A stretch of DNA of 64,000 nt from CAYURP01 sp964447175. GTDB lineage: Bacteria; Zixibacteria; MSB-5A5; SM23-73-2. The DNA is taken from assembly GCA_964447175.1 (NCBI GenBank), contig CAYURP010000005.1, forward strand, positions 1 to 64,000, written 5' to 3'. Position numbers and translations under genes: made by a program. Below, in pieces: positions 26,574 through 37,200 of the stretch. The notes under the pieces were generated by a model that ran no database searches, had not been told where the DNA came from, and worked only from the letters and a program-made list of their open reading frames with translations. Every line of letters starts with the position of its first letter. Position 1 is the stretch's first letter.

Positions 26574-27986
26574 ATGAATGGATTCAAAAAGCTTTTTATC
26601 GGCTTGATCATTCTCTCTTTGCTGGTTTTACCCTTGATCGGGGTTTCGTCACAGGAAAGGCTGGACCTCTGGGTGGACTACGTCAGTTTTCAATATCAAC
26701 CCGACACTATTAAGTCTTATGTGGAGATATATTATGCCCTGAATAGAGCCCAGCTTGATTTCTACCCGCAAAGCGGTAGTTATTTGGCTTCAGTCCTGGC
26801 TATGGATTTATTGATTCAGGATCTTGAAGGAGACACGGTGGAATCGCGAAAATGGGAGGTGGCTACCACCATCGGAACAGCTGAGGAAAAAAATATCAAC
26901 TACAGAATTATTGATGTTCTGGGCACAACCTTAAAGCCGGGCAATTATTTTCTCAAGTTTTCGGTGCAAGACCTTAACTCCAAGAAAGAAGGCATTTCTG
27001 AGATAAATCTCAATGTCCCGGATTTCTCGGCGAAAGGTCTTATGCTTTCTCAAATTGAGTTGGCTTATAACATAGAACCGGAAACTCTAACCACCAAATT
27101 CACCAAAGGGGCAAGGAAGATTATGCCCAATCCCTCAGATCTTTTTACCCAGCGGGGACAGATGCTCTACTTTTACGCTGAAGCATATAACCTTGCTTTC
27201 AGGAATGGGCTTGGGGATAATTACTCTTTAAGCTTTGACGTTCTGGATGAGAATGGCGAGAAATTAAAAGAGTTTGGAACCCAGGTGTTGGAAAAACCGG
27301 GGACCTCAGCTGTGATAATGAGCGGCATAAATATCTCCACCTTAGCCAGAGGTAATTATAAATTGAGAATAACTACAGAGGATCACTTAACCGGTGAAAA
27401 AGTCCAGAGTATCAAGGATTTCAAAATCTGGCGAGAGGAAAGGTTACCTGAGGAACTAAGTTTCGAATTTTTGGTGAATGAGGATCAGGCCCAAAAGGTG
27501 AAAAGTGAAATCAGCTACATTGCTACCAGGGCTGAGCTTAAGATGTGGGATCAACTCAACTTAGAGGGGAAAAGAAATTTTTTCGAGGAGTTCTGGAAAA
27601 AAAGAGACCCTGATCCTCTTACCCCGGAAAATGAGGCAAAAATTGAACACTATCGGAGATGGAATTATGCTAATTCTAAGTTCTCCCGATATCAGGGGTC
27701 CGATGATGGATGGCAGACAGATATGGGTAGAACATATATAAAATATGGGCACCCGGATGACACAGAACGACATCCTCACAGCTTGGATTCCAAACCCTGG
27801 GAAAAGTGGCATTACGATGAAATTGAGGAAAGTTTAACTCACTCCCGTCAGAGTGGTGTAATTTTCATCTTTGTGGATGAAGATGGCTTTGGAGTATACA
27901 GGTTAATTCATTCAACAGCAGTGGGTGAGATTCAAAACCTGAGATGGTACGACTCGATTAAATCTGAGTCCGATTTCGATAGATAA
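26574..27986 (+). CDS. Secreted GWxTD-domain protein 2
   Basis: 470 residues from ATG 26574, set by GGAGGAG six nt upstream; an in-frame ATG at 26532 overlaps the previous stop and lacks a site. Signal peptide about 1-24 (LPLIGVSSQ at the cut). The C-terminal domain carries DDGWQTDMGRTYIKYGHPDD, the same pattern as its neighbour, with SLDSKPWEKWHYDE after it. Paralogous to gene 25240 over most of its length. Function unknown. Confidence 0.88.
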   Translation: MNGFKKLFIGLIILSLLVLPLIGVSSQERLDLWVDYVSFQYQPDTIKSYVEIYYALNRAQLDFYPQSGSYLASVLAMDLLIQDLEGDTVESRKWEVATTIGTAEEKNINYRIIDVLGTTLKPGNYFLKFSVQDLNSKKEGISEINLNVPDFSAKGLMLSQIELAYNIEPETLTTKFTKGARKIMPNPSDLFTQRGQMLYFYAEAYNLAFRNGLGDNYSLSFDVLDENGEKLKEFGTQVLEKPGTSAVIMSGINISTLARGNYKLRITTEDHLTGEKVQSIKDFKIWREERLPEELSFEFLVNEDQAQKVKSEISYIATRAELKMWDQLNLEGKRNFFEEFWKKRDPDPLTPENEAKIEHYRRWNYANSKFSRYQGSDDGWQTDMGRTYIKYGHPDDTERHPHSLDSKPWEKWHYDEIEESLTHSRQSGVIFIFVDEDGFGVYRLIHSTAVGEIQNLRWYDSIKSESDFDR

Positions 27987-28050
27987 TCTTATTTTAAATC
28001 AAAAATATCAAATCTAATAACATCTGTTTTCAAACTTTCCTTGTTATTTT

Positions 28051-28782
28051 ATGATTAAAACCCATAATCTCACCAAAATATTTCAGGATAAAAAAAGAGG
28101 GAAAATAGTTGCGGTTAACGATGTTAGTATCCAATGCCGTCCCGGGAGAATCTTCGGGCTTTTAGGCTTGAATGGCGCTGGTAAGACCACTTTGATGAGA
28201 CTTTTAGCCACCAGTTTGAAACCTACCTCGGGAACCGCAGAGGTAAATGGAAACGATATTCTGACCCAGCCTGAGAAAGTAAAAGCAAACATCGGATTTC
28301 TTTCCGGGGATACCGGGCTTTATCCCAGGTTAACTGCTGAGGAAATTGTCAGGTATTTTGCCCGACTCAATGGGATGAAAGAGGAAAAAATAGATCAGAG
28401 GATCAATGAGATTTTCGAGAGATTCGACATGAACGGGTTCAAGAACAGAAAGATTGATAAACTCTCTCAGGGTATGAAGCAGAAGGTCTCCATTGCCCGG
28501 ACTGTGGTTCACGATCCCGATGTCTTGATACTGGACGAGCCCACCTTAGGATTGGATGTGATTACCTCCAGGAATATCATAGAGTTTGTAAAAGATTCCC
28601 AAAAAAGGAATAAATGTGTTATGTTCTCAACCCACATTATGCACGAGGCGGAGAAGCTCTGCGACGACATTGCCATCATCCATAAGGGGAAAATCCTGGA
28701 CGTAGCAACTCTGGAGGAGTATCGCAAAAAAACTAACATAACTGATCTGGATAATATTTTTGTTAAGATAATTGGAGAGTAA
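28051..28782 (+). CDS. natA: NatA-like ABC ATPase
   Basis: 243 residues. Walker A GLNGAGKTTLMR, signature LSQGMKQKVSIAR, Walker B VLILDEPTLGLDV and H-loop FSTHIMHEAEKLCD. The stretch GFLSGDTGLYPRLTAEE is typical of NatA-type sodium or lantibiotic exporters. It precedes its permease by 2 nt. In characterised NatAB the substrate is Na+; here that is only by similarity. Confidence 0.85.
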   Translation: MIKTHNLTKIFQDKKRGKIVAVNDVSIQCRPGRIFGLLGLNGAGKTTLMRLLATSLKPTSGTAEVNGNDILTQPEKVKANIGFLSGDTGLYPRLTAEEIVRYFARLNGMKEEKIDQRINEIFERFDMNGFKNRKIDKLSQGMKQKVSIARTVVHDPDVLILDEPTLGLDVITSRNIIEFVKDSQKRNKCVMFSTHIMHEAEKLCDDIAIIHKGKILDVATLEEYRKKTNITDLDNIFVKIIGE

Positions 28783-28784
28783 GG

Positions 28785-29981
28785 ATGAACCTGAAAAAGG
28801 TTAAGATAGTTTACTTAAAGGAGATGCTGGATACATTGAGGGATCGCAGGACATTGATCTCAATGATTCTGGTACCCATCCTCCTTTTCCCTGTCCTGAT
28901 GTTCGGAATGAGCAGCCTGGTGCTTGTCTTTGTTAAAAAAGCAGAGGAGAAGCCAGCCCGGGTTACAATTTTAGGAAAAGAGAATGCTCCCCATCTTAGC
29001 TCAAAACTTTCTCAGAGTGAAAAGCTAACCATGGTTGAGGAAGAAGATTTTGAAAATGCAATCCGGGAAAAGAAAATAGAAGCTGCCCTGGTCTTTTCGG
29101 AAAGTTTCGAGAAAAGAATTGAAAATGAGGATACTGCTCAAGCTGTTATCTATTATGACATGGCCGAGATAAAGTCGGATATGGCGGTGGAGAAAATAGG
29201 GAACCTGCTTAGAGATTATGAGGACAGCGTGGTGAGCCATAGATTGGAAAAAAGGGAAATTAAGAAATCCCTTTTGCATCCGGTTAATATCAAAAAGGAA
29301 AACGTTGCTCCCAAGGAGAAAATGGGGGGATTGATGCTGTCCATGTTTTTGCCTTATATGATAATTATTCTGGCATTAACCGGAGCCATGTATCCAGCCA
29401 TAGATTTAACCGCAGGTGAGAAGGAGCGGGGGACTATGGAAACCATTTTGGTTTCTCCGGTAACCAGGGGGGAATTGGCTTTAGGAAAGTTCTTCTGCGT
29501 GATGACCGCATCGGTAATAACAGCAGTTTTGGCTACTCTTAGTATGGGCCTATCTGCAGGATTAGGCTTTGCTCAAATGAATCCTTTTACACCTGAGAAT
29601 GCCCAATTATCTATAAAGTTCACCTCGATCCTGATAATTCTGATTTTATTTTTGCCCATCTCAGCTTTGTTTTCTTCGCTTCTTCTATCCCTTTCCCTTT
29701 TTGCCAAATCCTATAAGGAAGCCCAGAGCTATATTACGCCTTTGATGATTGTAGTCATTATGCCGGCTATGATCTCCTTTATGCCCGGGGTGGAATTGAA
29801 CTGGATTTTAGCCTTGGTACCAATTGTGAACGTATCCCTGGCTTTGAAGGAGGTTCTTTTGGGCACATATAACTTTGGATTTATCGCCTTAATCTTTCTC
29901 TCCACCCTTATCTATGCCTCCTTTTCCATCTTCATCACCAGAAGGCTTTTTGAAAAAGAACAGGTATTATTCAGAACCTGA
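28785..29981 (+). CDS. natB: NatB-like ABC permease
   Basis: 398 residues. N-terminal helix (about 25-47), a periplasmic domain to about 180, then five or six helices. LTAGEKERGTMETILVSPVTR is the cytoplasmic coupling segment of ABC-2/NatB permeases. Makes an exporter with the preceding ATPase. Confidence 0.87.
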   Translation: MNLKKVKIVYLKEMLDTLRDRRTLISMILVPILLFPVLMFGMSSLVLVFVKKAEEKPARVTILGKENAPHLSSKLSQSEKLTMVEEEDFENAIREKKIEAALVFSESFEKRIENEDTAQAVIYYDMAEIKSDMAVEKIGNLLRDYEDSVVSHRLEKREIKKSLLHPVNIKKENVAPKEKMGGLMLSMFLPYMIIILALTGAMYPAIDLTAGEKERGTMETILVSPVTRGELALGKFFCVMTASVITAVLATLSMGLSAGLGFAQMNPFTPENAQLSIKFTSILIILILFLPISALFSSLLLSLSLFAKSYKEAQSYITPLMIVVIMPAMISFMPGVELNWILALVPIVNVSLALKEVLLGTYNFGFIALIFLSTLIYASFSIFITRRLFEKEQVLFRT

Positions 29982-30233
29982 TAATCACATATTCTCTATA
30001 TATATAATTCCATAACATAAAGGGATACAAATCAATAAAGCATTTTATTAAAGTATTAGTTACAATCATTTTTTTCGGAACTTATGCTTCAATTTTGCGT
30101 AGAATATAATGAGGTGTCGGTAAATAGTTCCTCTATCTCCTGAGAAAGACATCGTTGGTTGATATCGTGAATTGGGGTTTTGTAGGGGCGTATAGCTTAT
30201 ACGCCCCTACTTAATTATCATCTCAAAAAGGGA
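29982..30233. other. Intergenic spacer with one strong palindrome
   Basis: AT-rich stretch without a gene. A 13-bp perfect stem GTAGGGGCGTATA / TATACGCCCCTAC with loop GCT spans 30182-30210. It may stop transcription or belong to the hairpin repeat family; no T-tract follows it. Confidence 0.6.
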
Positions 30234-30262
30234 TTGACACAAAGACCTCTCTGTTTTATGTT
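30234..30262 (+). promoter_or_regulatory. Sigma-70-type promoter of the Xer recombinase gene
   Basis: TTGACA (30234-30239), 17-nt spacer, TATGTT (30257-30262), 25 nt before the ATG. Confidence 0.65.
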
Positions 30263-30286
30263 GATTCCTGAAGGATTTTAGGATTA

Positions 30287-31180
30287 ATGGAAGAGTTTAT
30301 TGAGAAATTTCTAAACCACTTATCCCTGGAGAGGAATTTATCTTCCAATACCATAAAGAGTTACGAGATCGACCTAAAGAGATACTGCAAGTTCCTGAAA
30401 AATATTAAAATATCTTCCTGGGAAAAAGTGGGAATTTCTAATGTGACCAAATTTATCCATACTCTTCATAATCTGGGTTTGTCCAGCACATCTATATCCA
30501 GGAATCTGAGCGCGATCAAATCATTTCATAAATTTCTTTTGATGGAAAATTATGCCAAAACCAATCCTGCCCGGCCTGTGGAATCGCCAAAATTGTGGAG
30601 AAAGCTGCCGGTGGTTTTGGACCAACACGAGATGGAAAGAATCCTAAAACAGCCTGATGTGTCCTCTTTTTTAGGGATAAGAGATAAAGCCATTATGGAA
30701 TTTATGTATGCTACTGGAGTAAGAATATCTGAACTTTTAAACCTGAAAAGATCCAATCTTCTCTTTGAGGTGGGATTTATCAGGATCTGGGGAAAGGGGG
30801 AAAAGGAGAGAATTGTACCTATTGGTGAAGTGGCTATCGAATGGGTAAGGAAGTATCTTGGGGAGGTACGATCACATTTGAAAAGCCAGAATTCCGGAGA
30901 TATAGTCTTCTTGAATGTCAGAGGGGGTTGTTTATCCCGGATGGGCGTATGGAAAATACTAAAAAAATATGTAGTTTTAGCCGGGATAAAAAAGAGGGTT
31001 TCCCCCCATACTTTTAGGCATTCTTTTGCCACCCACCTTCTGGAAGGGGGAGCTGATTTAAGGGCAGTTCAGGAGATGTTGGGGCATACGGATATTTCCA
31101 ACACTCAAATCTATACCCACCTGGATCGGGAATACTTGAAATCGATCATTAGGGACTACCATCCCCGAGAAAAAGGTTAA
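30287..31180 (+). CDS. xerD: Tyrosine recombinase XerC/XerD
   Basis: Resolves chromosome dimers at dif by site-specific recombination. 297 residues: SAM-like core-binding domain (1-90) and catalytic domain with Arg146 (TGVRISELL), Lys170 (WGKGEKER), His241 and Arg244 (PHTFRHSFATHLL), His267 (MLGHTDIS) and Tyr276 (TQIYTHL). All six catalytic residues are in place. Length and motifs fit housekeeping Xer proteins; the extra segment of integron integrases is absent, so it is not an IntI. XerC versus XerD cannot be decided with certainty. Confidence 0.93.
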   Translation: MEEFIEKFLNHLSLERNLSSNTIKSYEIDLKRYCKFLKNIKISSWEKVGISNVTKFIHTLHNLGLSSTSISRNLSAIKSFHKFLLMENYAKTNPARPVESPKLWRKLPVVLDQHEMERILKQPDVSSFLGIRDKAIMEFMYATGVRISELLNLKRSNLLFEVGFIRIWGKGEKERIVPIGEVAIEWVRKYLGEVRSHLKSQNSGDIVFLNVRGGCLSRMGVWKILKKYVVLAGIKKRVSPHTFRHSFATHLLEGGADLRAVQEMLGHTDISNTQIYTHLDREYLKSIIRDYHPREKG

Positions 31181-31244
31181 AAATAAGTAAATTCCCTTGC
31201 CTGTTGATTCGATAATCTTATATAGACAAGTATAGGGGAATATT

Positions 31245-32171
31245 ATGCTCCATTGTGCCCTGTATCAAAAAGGATTAGATATAAAGGACAAGCTGAAGTC
31301 CTGTTTCCCATCCAGGGGAGTGGTCTGGCATGAGTTTGATAACATTGGCACCTTGCAGGAGTTCATTCAATCTATCGTCCTGGATTTGGTTTTCATTGCC
31401 GGGAACAAAAGCTTCAATTCCCAGTTAGGTATAATAAGAAAAATCAAAAAGCATTCCATCCTTTCCCTGGTGCCTTTGATATTATATCACCCCGCACCTG
31501 ACAGGAAAACCGCTATAGCTGGTTTATCAACAGGCGCAGACGAGTTTCTTTTCGGGAGGTGGGACAAGGAAATGGTCTTAGCTAAACTGAGAATGATTCT
31601 TAAAAGAAGTTACCGGGATTTGGGAATGAATCCCACCACCAGGCTTCCGGGAATGGTTATGATCCAAAATGAATTGGAGAGAAGGATAAAAAAGGGTGAA
31701 AAATTTGCCATCTGTTATGCGGATTTAGATGACTTCAAAGCCTATAATGATTACTACGGCTATTTCTACGGGGACAAGCTCATCCGGCTTACCTCGGAGA
31801 TCATCCGGGACATTGTCTATTCCTCCACCAATAATGGATTTGTGGGTCATATTGGCGGAGACGATTTCGTCTTTTTAATCCCCGCAAACCAGGTGGATCA
31901 AATCTGCAGATCCATCATCACTGCCTACGACAAAATAATTCAGACCAAATATAAAGAGGCAGATTTAAAAAAAGGATTCATCGAGACCAGAAATAGAAGG
32001 GGTGAGATGGAGCGTTTTTCCATAATGACCCTTTCCATATCGGTGATAATAAATAAAGAGAAAATGTTCTCTCATGTGGGTGAGCTCTCCCACATGTTGG
32101 TCGACCTGAAAAAATATACCAAATCCTTACCTGGTTCCAACTACGTGGTGGAAAGAAGAAAGAAATATTAG
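31245..32171 (+). CDS. Pseudo-receiver plus GGDEF-domain protein
   Basis: 308 residues. The N-terminal about 115 residues look like a response-regulator fold, but the phospho-acceptor Asp position reads LVFIAGN, so it is probably not phosphorylated; GADEFLFG marks the end of the fold. The C-terminal half is a GGDEF domain with YADLDDFKAYNDYYG and the active-site variant GGDDF. No RxxD inhibitory site precedes it. It may make cyclic di-GMP or only bind GTP. It converges with the dockerin gene over a shared terminator. Confidence 0.82.
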   Translation: MLHCALYQKGLDIKDKLKSCFPSRGVVWHEFDNIGTLQEFIQSIVLDLVFIAGNKSFNSQLGIIRKIKKHSILSLVPLILYHPAPDRKTAIAGLSTGADEFLFGRWDKEMVLAKLRMILKRSYRDLGMNPTTRLPGMVMIQNELERRIKKGEKFAICYADLDDFKAYNDYYGYFYGDKLIRLTSEIIRDIVYSSTNNGFVGHIGGDDFVFLIPANQVDQICRSIITAYDKIIQTKYKEADLKKGFIETRNRRGEMERFSIMTLSISVIINKEKMFSHVGELSHMLVDLKKYTKSLPGSNYVVERRKKY

Positions 32172-32197
32172 ATTTTAAATATTTAAAAAAGTTATAT

Positions 32198-32230
32198 AAA
32201 GGGACGGAGATAACCTTCTCCGTCCCTTTT
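32198..32230. terminator. Bidirectional terminator between convergent genes
   Basis: AAAGGGACGGAGA, loop TAACCT, TCTCCGTCCCTTT: a 13-bp perfect stem flanked by A- and T-rich ends, between stops at 32171 (+) and 32260 (-). Confidence 0.88.
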
Positions 32231-32259
32231 CACATTATCTCTTCTTCAGAGCTAATCTT

Positions 32260-34033
32260 TTATAAAGCAGAACATTCAGGTGGTTTAGCACCTTTAAACA
32301 GATAACCAATAAGATAAACTACGTCACTAATACTTACCACACGATCAGCATTGCAATCACCCATATATAACCAGGGCTCAGGTCCGTTTCTGAACAGAAA
32401 ATTGATCATGTAAACCACATCAGCAATATTGACGGTATTATCCCGATTAACATTTCCGCACATTATCATATCCACACAATCATTCAGTTTGTTCATATTC
32501 TCTTCATCTGACACAACCAGAGCATAAGCCACACTGTAGGTATCCGCAGGTGGAAAACTCTGAGCAGGTATCACCCTACCGGTGGTAACTATATTGTAAT
32601 CAGTGGGTGGAGCATTACCCAGAGTATCAGTCTGGACTGAATCGCCGGGTATGGTCATCCATTTGTAAAGGTCTGTATCATAATAACCTCCGTAAGAATA
32701 GACCGTGGAATCGTTTCTCAGGATGTGCATGGCATAAGGTTGATCGGATTGTTCGATAACATTTGGATCTGGCCAGCAATAGGTCTCGGGAAAACCACCA
32801 TGGTAACAGGTATAGCAGGGGTCCTTCTGAGCTATAGCCATGCGATAATTTTCTTTAGTGCCACCACCATATCCCTGGAGAAAAGCCATTCTCCTGGTGT
32901 TGTCGACAAATGGATAATTCCAGGCGTCTGAGTCAGAAGGGCAGTCGATATCCAATGCCATACCCAGATAGGTTTCGGGAATTGCAGGTAGAGGATCCTT
33001 TGGCTCCCACCAGTCCGGAGGCGGATTGTAATAAAGCTGCATATGCCTTAATAATATATATTGCTCATTTTTATTTCCAGGAGCTTGGCTGTAGAAGATG
33101 TAATCCTTAATTTTGATTGTCCAATACCACCACTGATGATGCCAGGGTAAAGGTGCTTGAGGAGTAATGGGTGCAAATTCAGCTTCCACAACTATGGTTT
33201 TAAGCCCGGCTATGGTGTCCACAGATAATTCGGTCTCAGGTAAAGTGTATGCTTCATTGAAAATATACCTTCCCACCAGGGAATCACCGTCCGGGCTGGT
33301 AAATCCTAAAATCGGTGAGCCATCATAAAGAAAATTAGGTTTATTGGGGTCCTGATGCAAATAAAATCCAGCAGTATCAACCTGTCTGCCCAGATTACCC
33401 AAGTTTGATTCAGAAATATAATAGGTTGGATTTGCTACTGTGGAGCATTGTGATTCCACATAAATATCCGATACTACAACGTGCATTGGCACATAGACAT
33501 CGTCATTTCCTGCCTGGTCATTGGACAATATCCTTATGCTGTCTACCCAAAATGTCTCCTCACCTCCTCCGGTTATGGTTAATTCTACATTCAGGGGGCA
33601 GCAGCCAACTGGCNNNNNNNNNNNNNNNNNNNNNNNNNNNNNNNNNNNNNNNNNNNNNNNNNNNNNNNNNNNNNNNNNNNNNNNNNNNNNNNNNNNNNNN
33701 NNNNNNNNNNNNNAGCCAACTGGCTTCTGAGGATATACTGTATACATACAAAGTATCCGTTCCGATATTTTCAATTGTCAAAAATACAGTATCAACACTG
33801 TTTAAAGGTACATGAACAGGGGGATGAACAAAGTCTGTGGGACTCCAGAATATCCGAGATTTAGATTCAATAGAATAAACAACAGCAGCAAGGGAAAAGA
33901 GAGGATTATTAATTGACCTGCCATCTGGGAGTGATTGTGGTATTCTCTGGTCAGAATTCTCTCCCAGGATAGTGTTCATATTTAGAATAACCAATAATAC
34001 AACTGCCAGAACCAGCTTTAATTTCTTTTTCAT
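32260..34033 (-). CDS. Secreted dockerin-repeat protein, interrupted by a 100-N scaffold gap
   Basis: One gene split by the N-run at 33614-33713. It starts at ATG 34033 (GGATC site upstream; signal peptide about 1-23) and reads to EASW before the gap. After the gap the protein continues in another frame (PVGCCPLNVELTITGG) to a stop at 32260. The paralog at 34202 aligns on both sides, showing it is one gene with about 9 codons missing at the gap. Domains: an N-terminal stub, a BACON/Ig-like beta-sandwich across the gap, a middle domain of about 250 residues, and a C-terminal dockerin-like pair (NVNRDNTVNIADVVYMINFL and DCNADRVVSISDVVYLIGYL). It lacks the propeller of its paralog. Probably exported; no cohesin was seen. 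Confidence 0.8.
33614..33713. other. Scaffold gap (100 N)
   Basis: Exactly 100 N, the usual placeholder for unknown length. Both flanks carry the same 11-mer AGCCAACTGGC. Frame and paralog comparison put the true missing length near 27 nt. Confidence 0.99.
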
Positions 34034-34201
34034 CTCTTGATCCTTTTCTTCAAAAAGCCCTTATAGCCCCCTTATCCCTCCTTGCGGATTGTCTCTACTG
34101 TTAAAATTTTTAGAAGTTATCACCTCCCAGTCTTTCAAAAAGTAGCAAACTGAAAAGGGATTTTCACCATCCTGTTCTAATTTATCACTTTACTCCGATC
34201 A

Positions 34202-37200
34202 TCACAAGCTGGCACATTTAGGACGTTCACCGCTCTTTAAGACATAGTGAACCATACACACTGCATCAGAAATGGATATTTCGCCGTCAGCATTACAGTC
34301 GCCCATGTACAGCCAGGGCTCAGGTCCGCTCCGGAACAGGTAATTAATGAGATACACAATATCCACAACGTTCACTGTGTTGTCCCGGTTGTAATTCCCG
34401 CACATAACCATATCCACCAGAGAATCAAGGTGCGCCACATCATACCGATCCGAGACAGCCAGAGCATATGCTACTGAGTAAGTATCTGCGGGCGGGAAAC
34501 TCTGGGCAGGGATTACCCTGCCAGTGGTGACTATATTGTAGTCCGCTTCGTTTCCAGTACCATAAATGGAATAGCCAGGCATGCTCATGTATTTATAAAG
34601 AGAATCATCAACATATCCTCCCTGAGGATAGGTAAAAGCATCGTTTCTCAGGATATGCATGGCATAAGGCTGATCGGGTTGTTCGATAACATTTGGATCT
34701 GGCCAGCAACAGGTCTCGGGAAAACCACCATGATAATAGGTGTAGCAAGTGTCCTTCTGAGCTATGGCCATGCGGTAGTTCATATTGGGTCCACCATATC
34801 CCTGGAGATAAACCATTCTCCTGGTGCTGTCGACAAACGGATAATTCCAGGCGTCTGAGTCAGAAGGACAGTCAATATCCAATGCCATTCCCAGATAGGT
34901 TTCAGGGACGCTGGGTAAAGGATCCTGAAGCGGCCACCATTCCGGAGGTGGATTATAGTACAGTTGGTAAACCTTTAAAGCCACATATTGTTCCTTGTTG
35001 TCATTAGAAGCACCACTATAGAAGATGTAATCCTTCATCCTGATGGTCCACCACCACCATTGATGGTGCCAGGGTAAGGGTGCCTGGGGAGTAACCGGTG
35101 AGAACTTTGCCTCCACCAGGATGGTTTTGAGATGGGGAAAGGTATCCACTGACAGTTCAGTTTCAGGCAGAAAATAATGTTCATCGAATATGTATCTTCC
35201 CACCAAAGAGTCACCATCCGGACTGGTAAAAGCTAAAACCGGAGAACCATCATTCAGGAAATGGGGCTCATTGACATCTTGGTGCAAGAAGAATCCGGCA
35301 GTGTCGTTCTGATGACCTAAATTGCCCACATTGGATTCGGAAATATGGTAATTGGGATTACTTACCACGGCAAACTCTGGTTCCATATAGACATCGGAAA
35401 CGACCACATGCATTCTAACATAAATATCATTATTCCCCACCTGGTCATTGGATTGAATCCTTATGCTATCCACTAAGAATGTTTCTTCGCTTCCTCCGGT
35501 AATTATTAACTCAACATTTGCTGGGCAGTCACCAGCAGGTATGGTTGCGGAGGTTGGATTGTTGCTCAACCAGCTAGCATCGGAGGATATACTGGAGATA
35601 TTCAAGGTTTGGGTTCCCATATTTTCAATGGTTAAATATACCGTATCGATCTGGTTTAAGGACAAGTGTATATAAGGATGGACGAAGTGTTTAGGGCTCC
35701 AATCCATCCTGACAATATCAATGATAGGAATCGAGCTAACTGGCAGGTGATAGAAAAGAACCGGGTTATTGGTGGGTCCTCCTTCATCCTGGACCATGCC
35801 TCCTGCATCCAGGTCGTAAATCCACTGCATATAAATTGCTGTATCCACTCTTTCAGCCATGGATGGCCAGTGGTCGCTGGCACATCCACCTGTGGTACAA
35901 CTGGGAACCGTGCTGTTGGTTACATTAACCGGGTCCTGCCAGACCAGTCCGCCATCAGTTGAGACTGACATGTAGATATCGCCTTGAGTCATACCAGATT
36001 GGGATGTTTTATTTGAATCAAACTGGATCCACTGCAAATAGAGATAATTATAACTATCCAATCCCGGATCATAGCCCACACCAGCCTGCATTTTATCAAG
36101 AAGCCTGTTCCAGGCACCAGCATTAGCTTCCCATTGTGCATGGGCGATCTGGTTAGCCACCAGGGTTTCCCCATCACACATTCTTTCTGTGGCTTTGCTC
36201 CAGTGCCATAAGCTAACATTGTGAATGTCAATCTCCTGTAAATCCTGATCATAATAGTGTGTATGCCAGAAGATGTGCAAGCTATCGTTCATGTCATATA
36301 CTGCAGAAACAGATCCATAAACGCGCATCTTATCTTCGGGTCGATATTTGGTAATGTTTATTCGTTGAGGCAAGCTTCCGGCAGCAAACCAGTCATCACC
36401 CCCATTGGTGGACTCGAAATAGTAGATGTCGTTAGCAATCTGATAAAGGCTGGAGTCGGTCTCCGATTGGGCCAAGGCTGGCCAGAAAACTGCGACTTTG
36501 TTGGAAACCTTGGAAGTGACCACGCTGTGGCTTTCAACTCCAGATTTATCAAATACAACTACTACATTATGCGGGTCGAAATACTGAGTCTCTTTATCCA
36601 GAATCACGCTATCCTTTCCAGGAGCCCAGCACATCAGTTTGTCCGCGGCTCTCTCCTCACAGCGAACGTATCCCATCCAGCCGAATCCAGCAGAAGTTTT
36701 ACCCTCTTGCATCACAATATGGATTCGGTTCAGGCTGTCCACAGCACATTCGGCCCACATCCCTTTGCCTAAAAACCTCTCAAAGTCTGCACTGTCAGGA
36801 ATATCATACCAGTACCCTCCACCCTCCATCTCTATTGCTCCAGGAGTGTTCGGTTCAATGCTTATAACCGTCCCCATATCATCATAATTGGGGGAAACTG
36901 GCTCGATGGCATGGTAGCAGATCACAGCCCGAGAGTGAGGCTTGAAATATCCATCAAGGGGACGGAAAATATCCAGGCCAGTATAACCAGCCCTGCTTCC
37001 CGGGAGTGTAATCATAGGTGCTGGTAGAGAATCCCAGCCATTATCAGCATCCCAGTAGGTGTAATTCACGTATCTTTTGGCGTTTACTCCCCAACTATCC
37101 TGATACATAAAGGTAAAATGCAGCCCATGACCACCAGAAGTAATGTCCTGATAGTCGTTGGCGATCATCCGGGGCATGCGACAGGCCGCCTGCCACTCGT

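Noticed and set aside
30287..31180. Xer-type recombinase as the integrase of the cassette at 58806-60913
   Set aside because: Its length and motifs fit housekeeping XerC/D; the extra segment typical of integron integrases is missing and it lies 28 kb away.
33560..33774. Two separate genes on either side of the N-gap
   Set aside because: The paralog aligns continuously across the gap; the split arises from 100 N not being a multiple of three.
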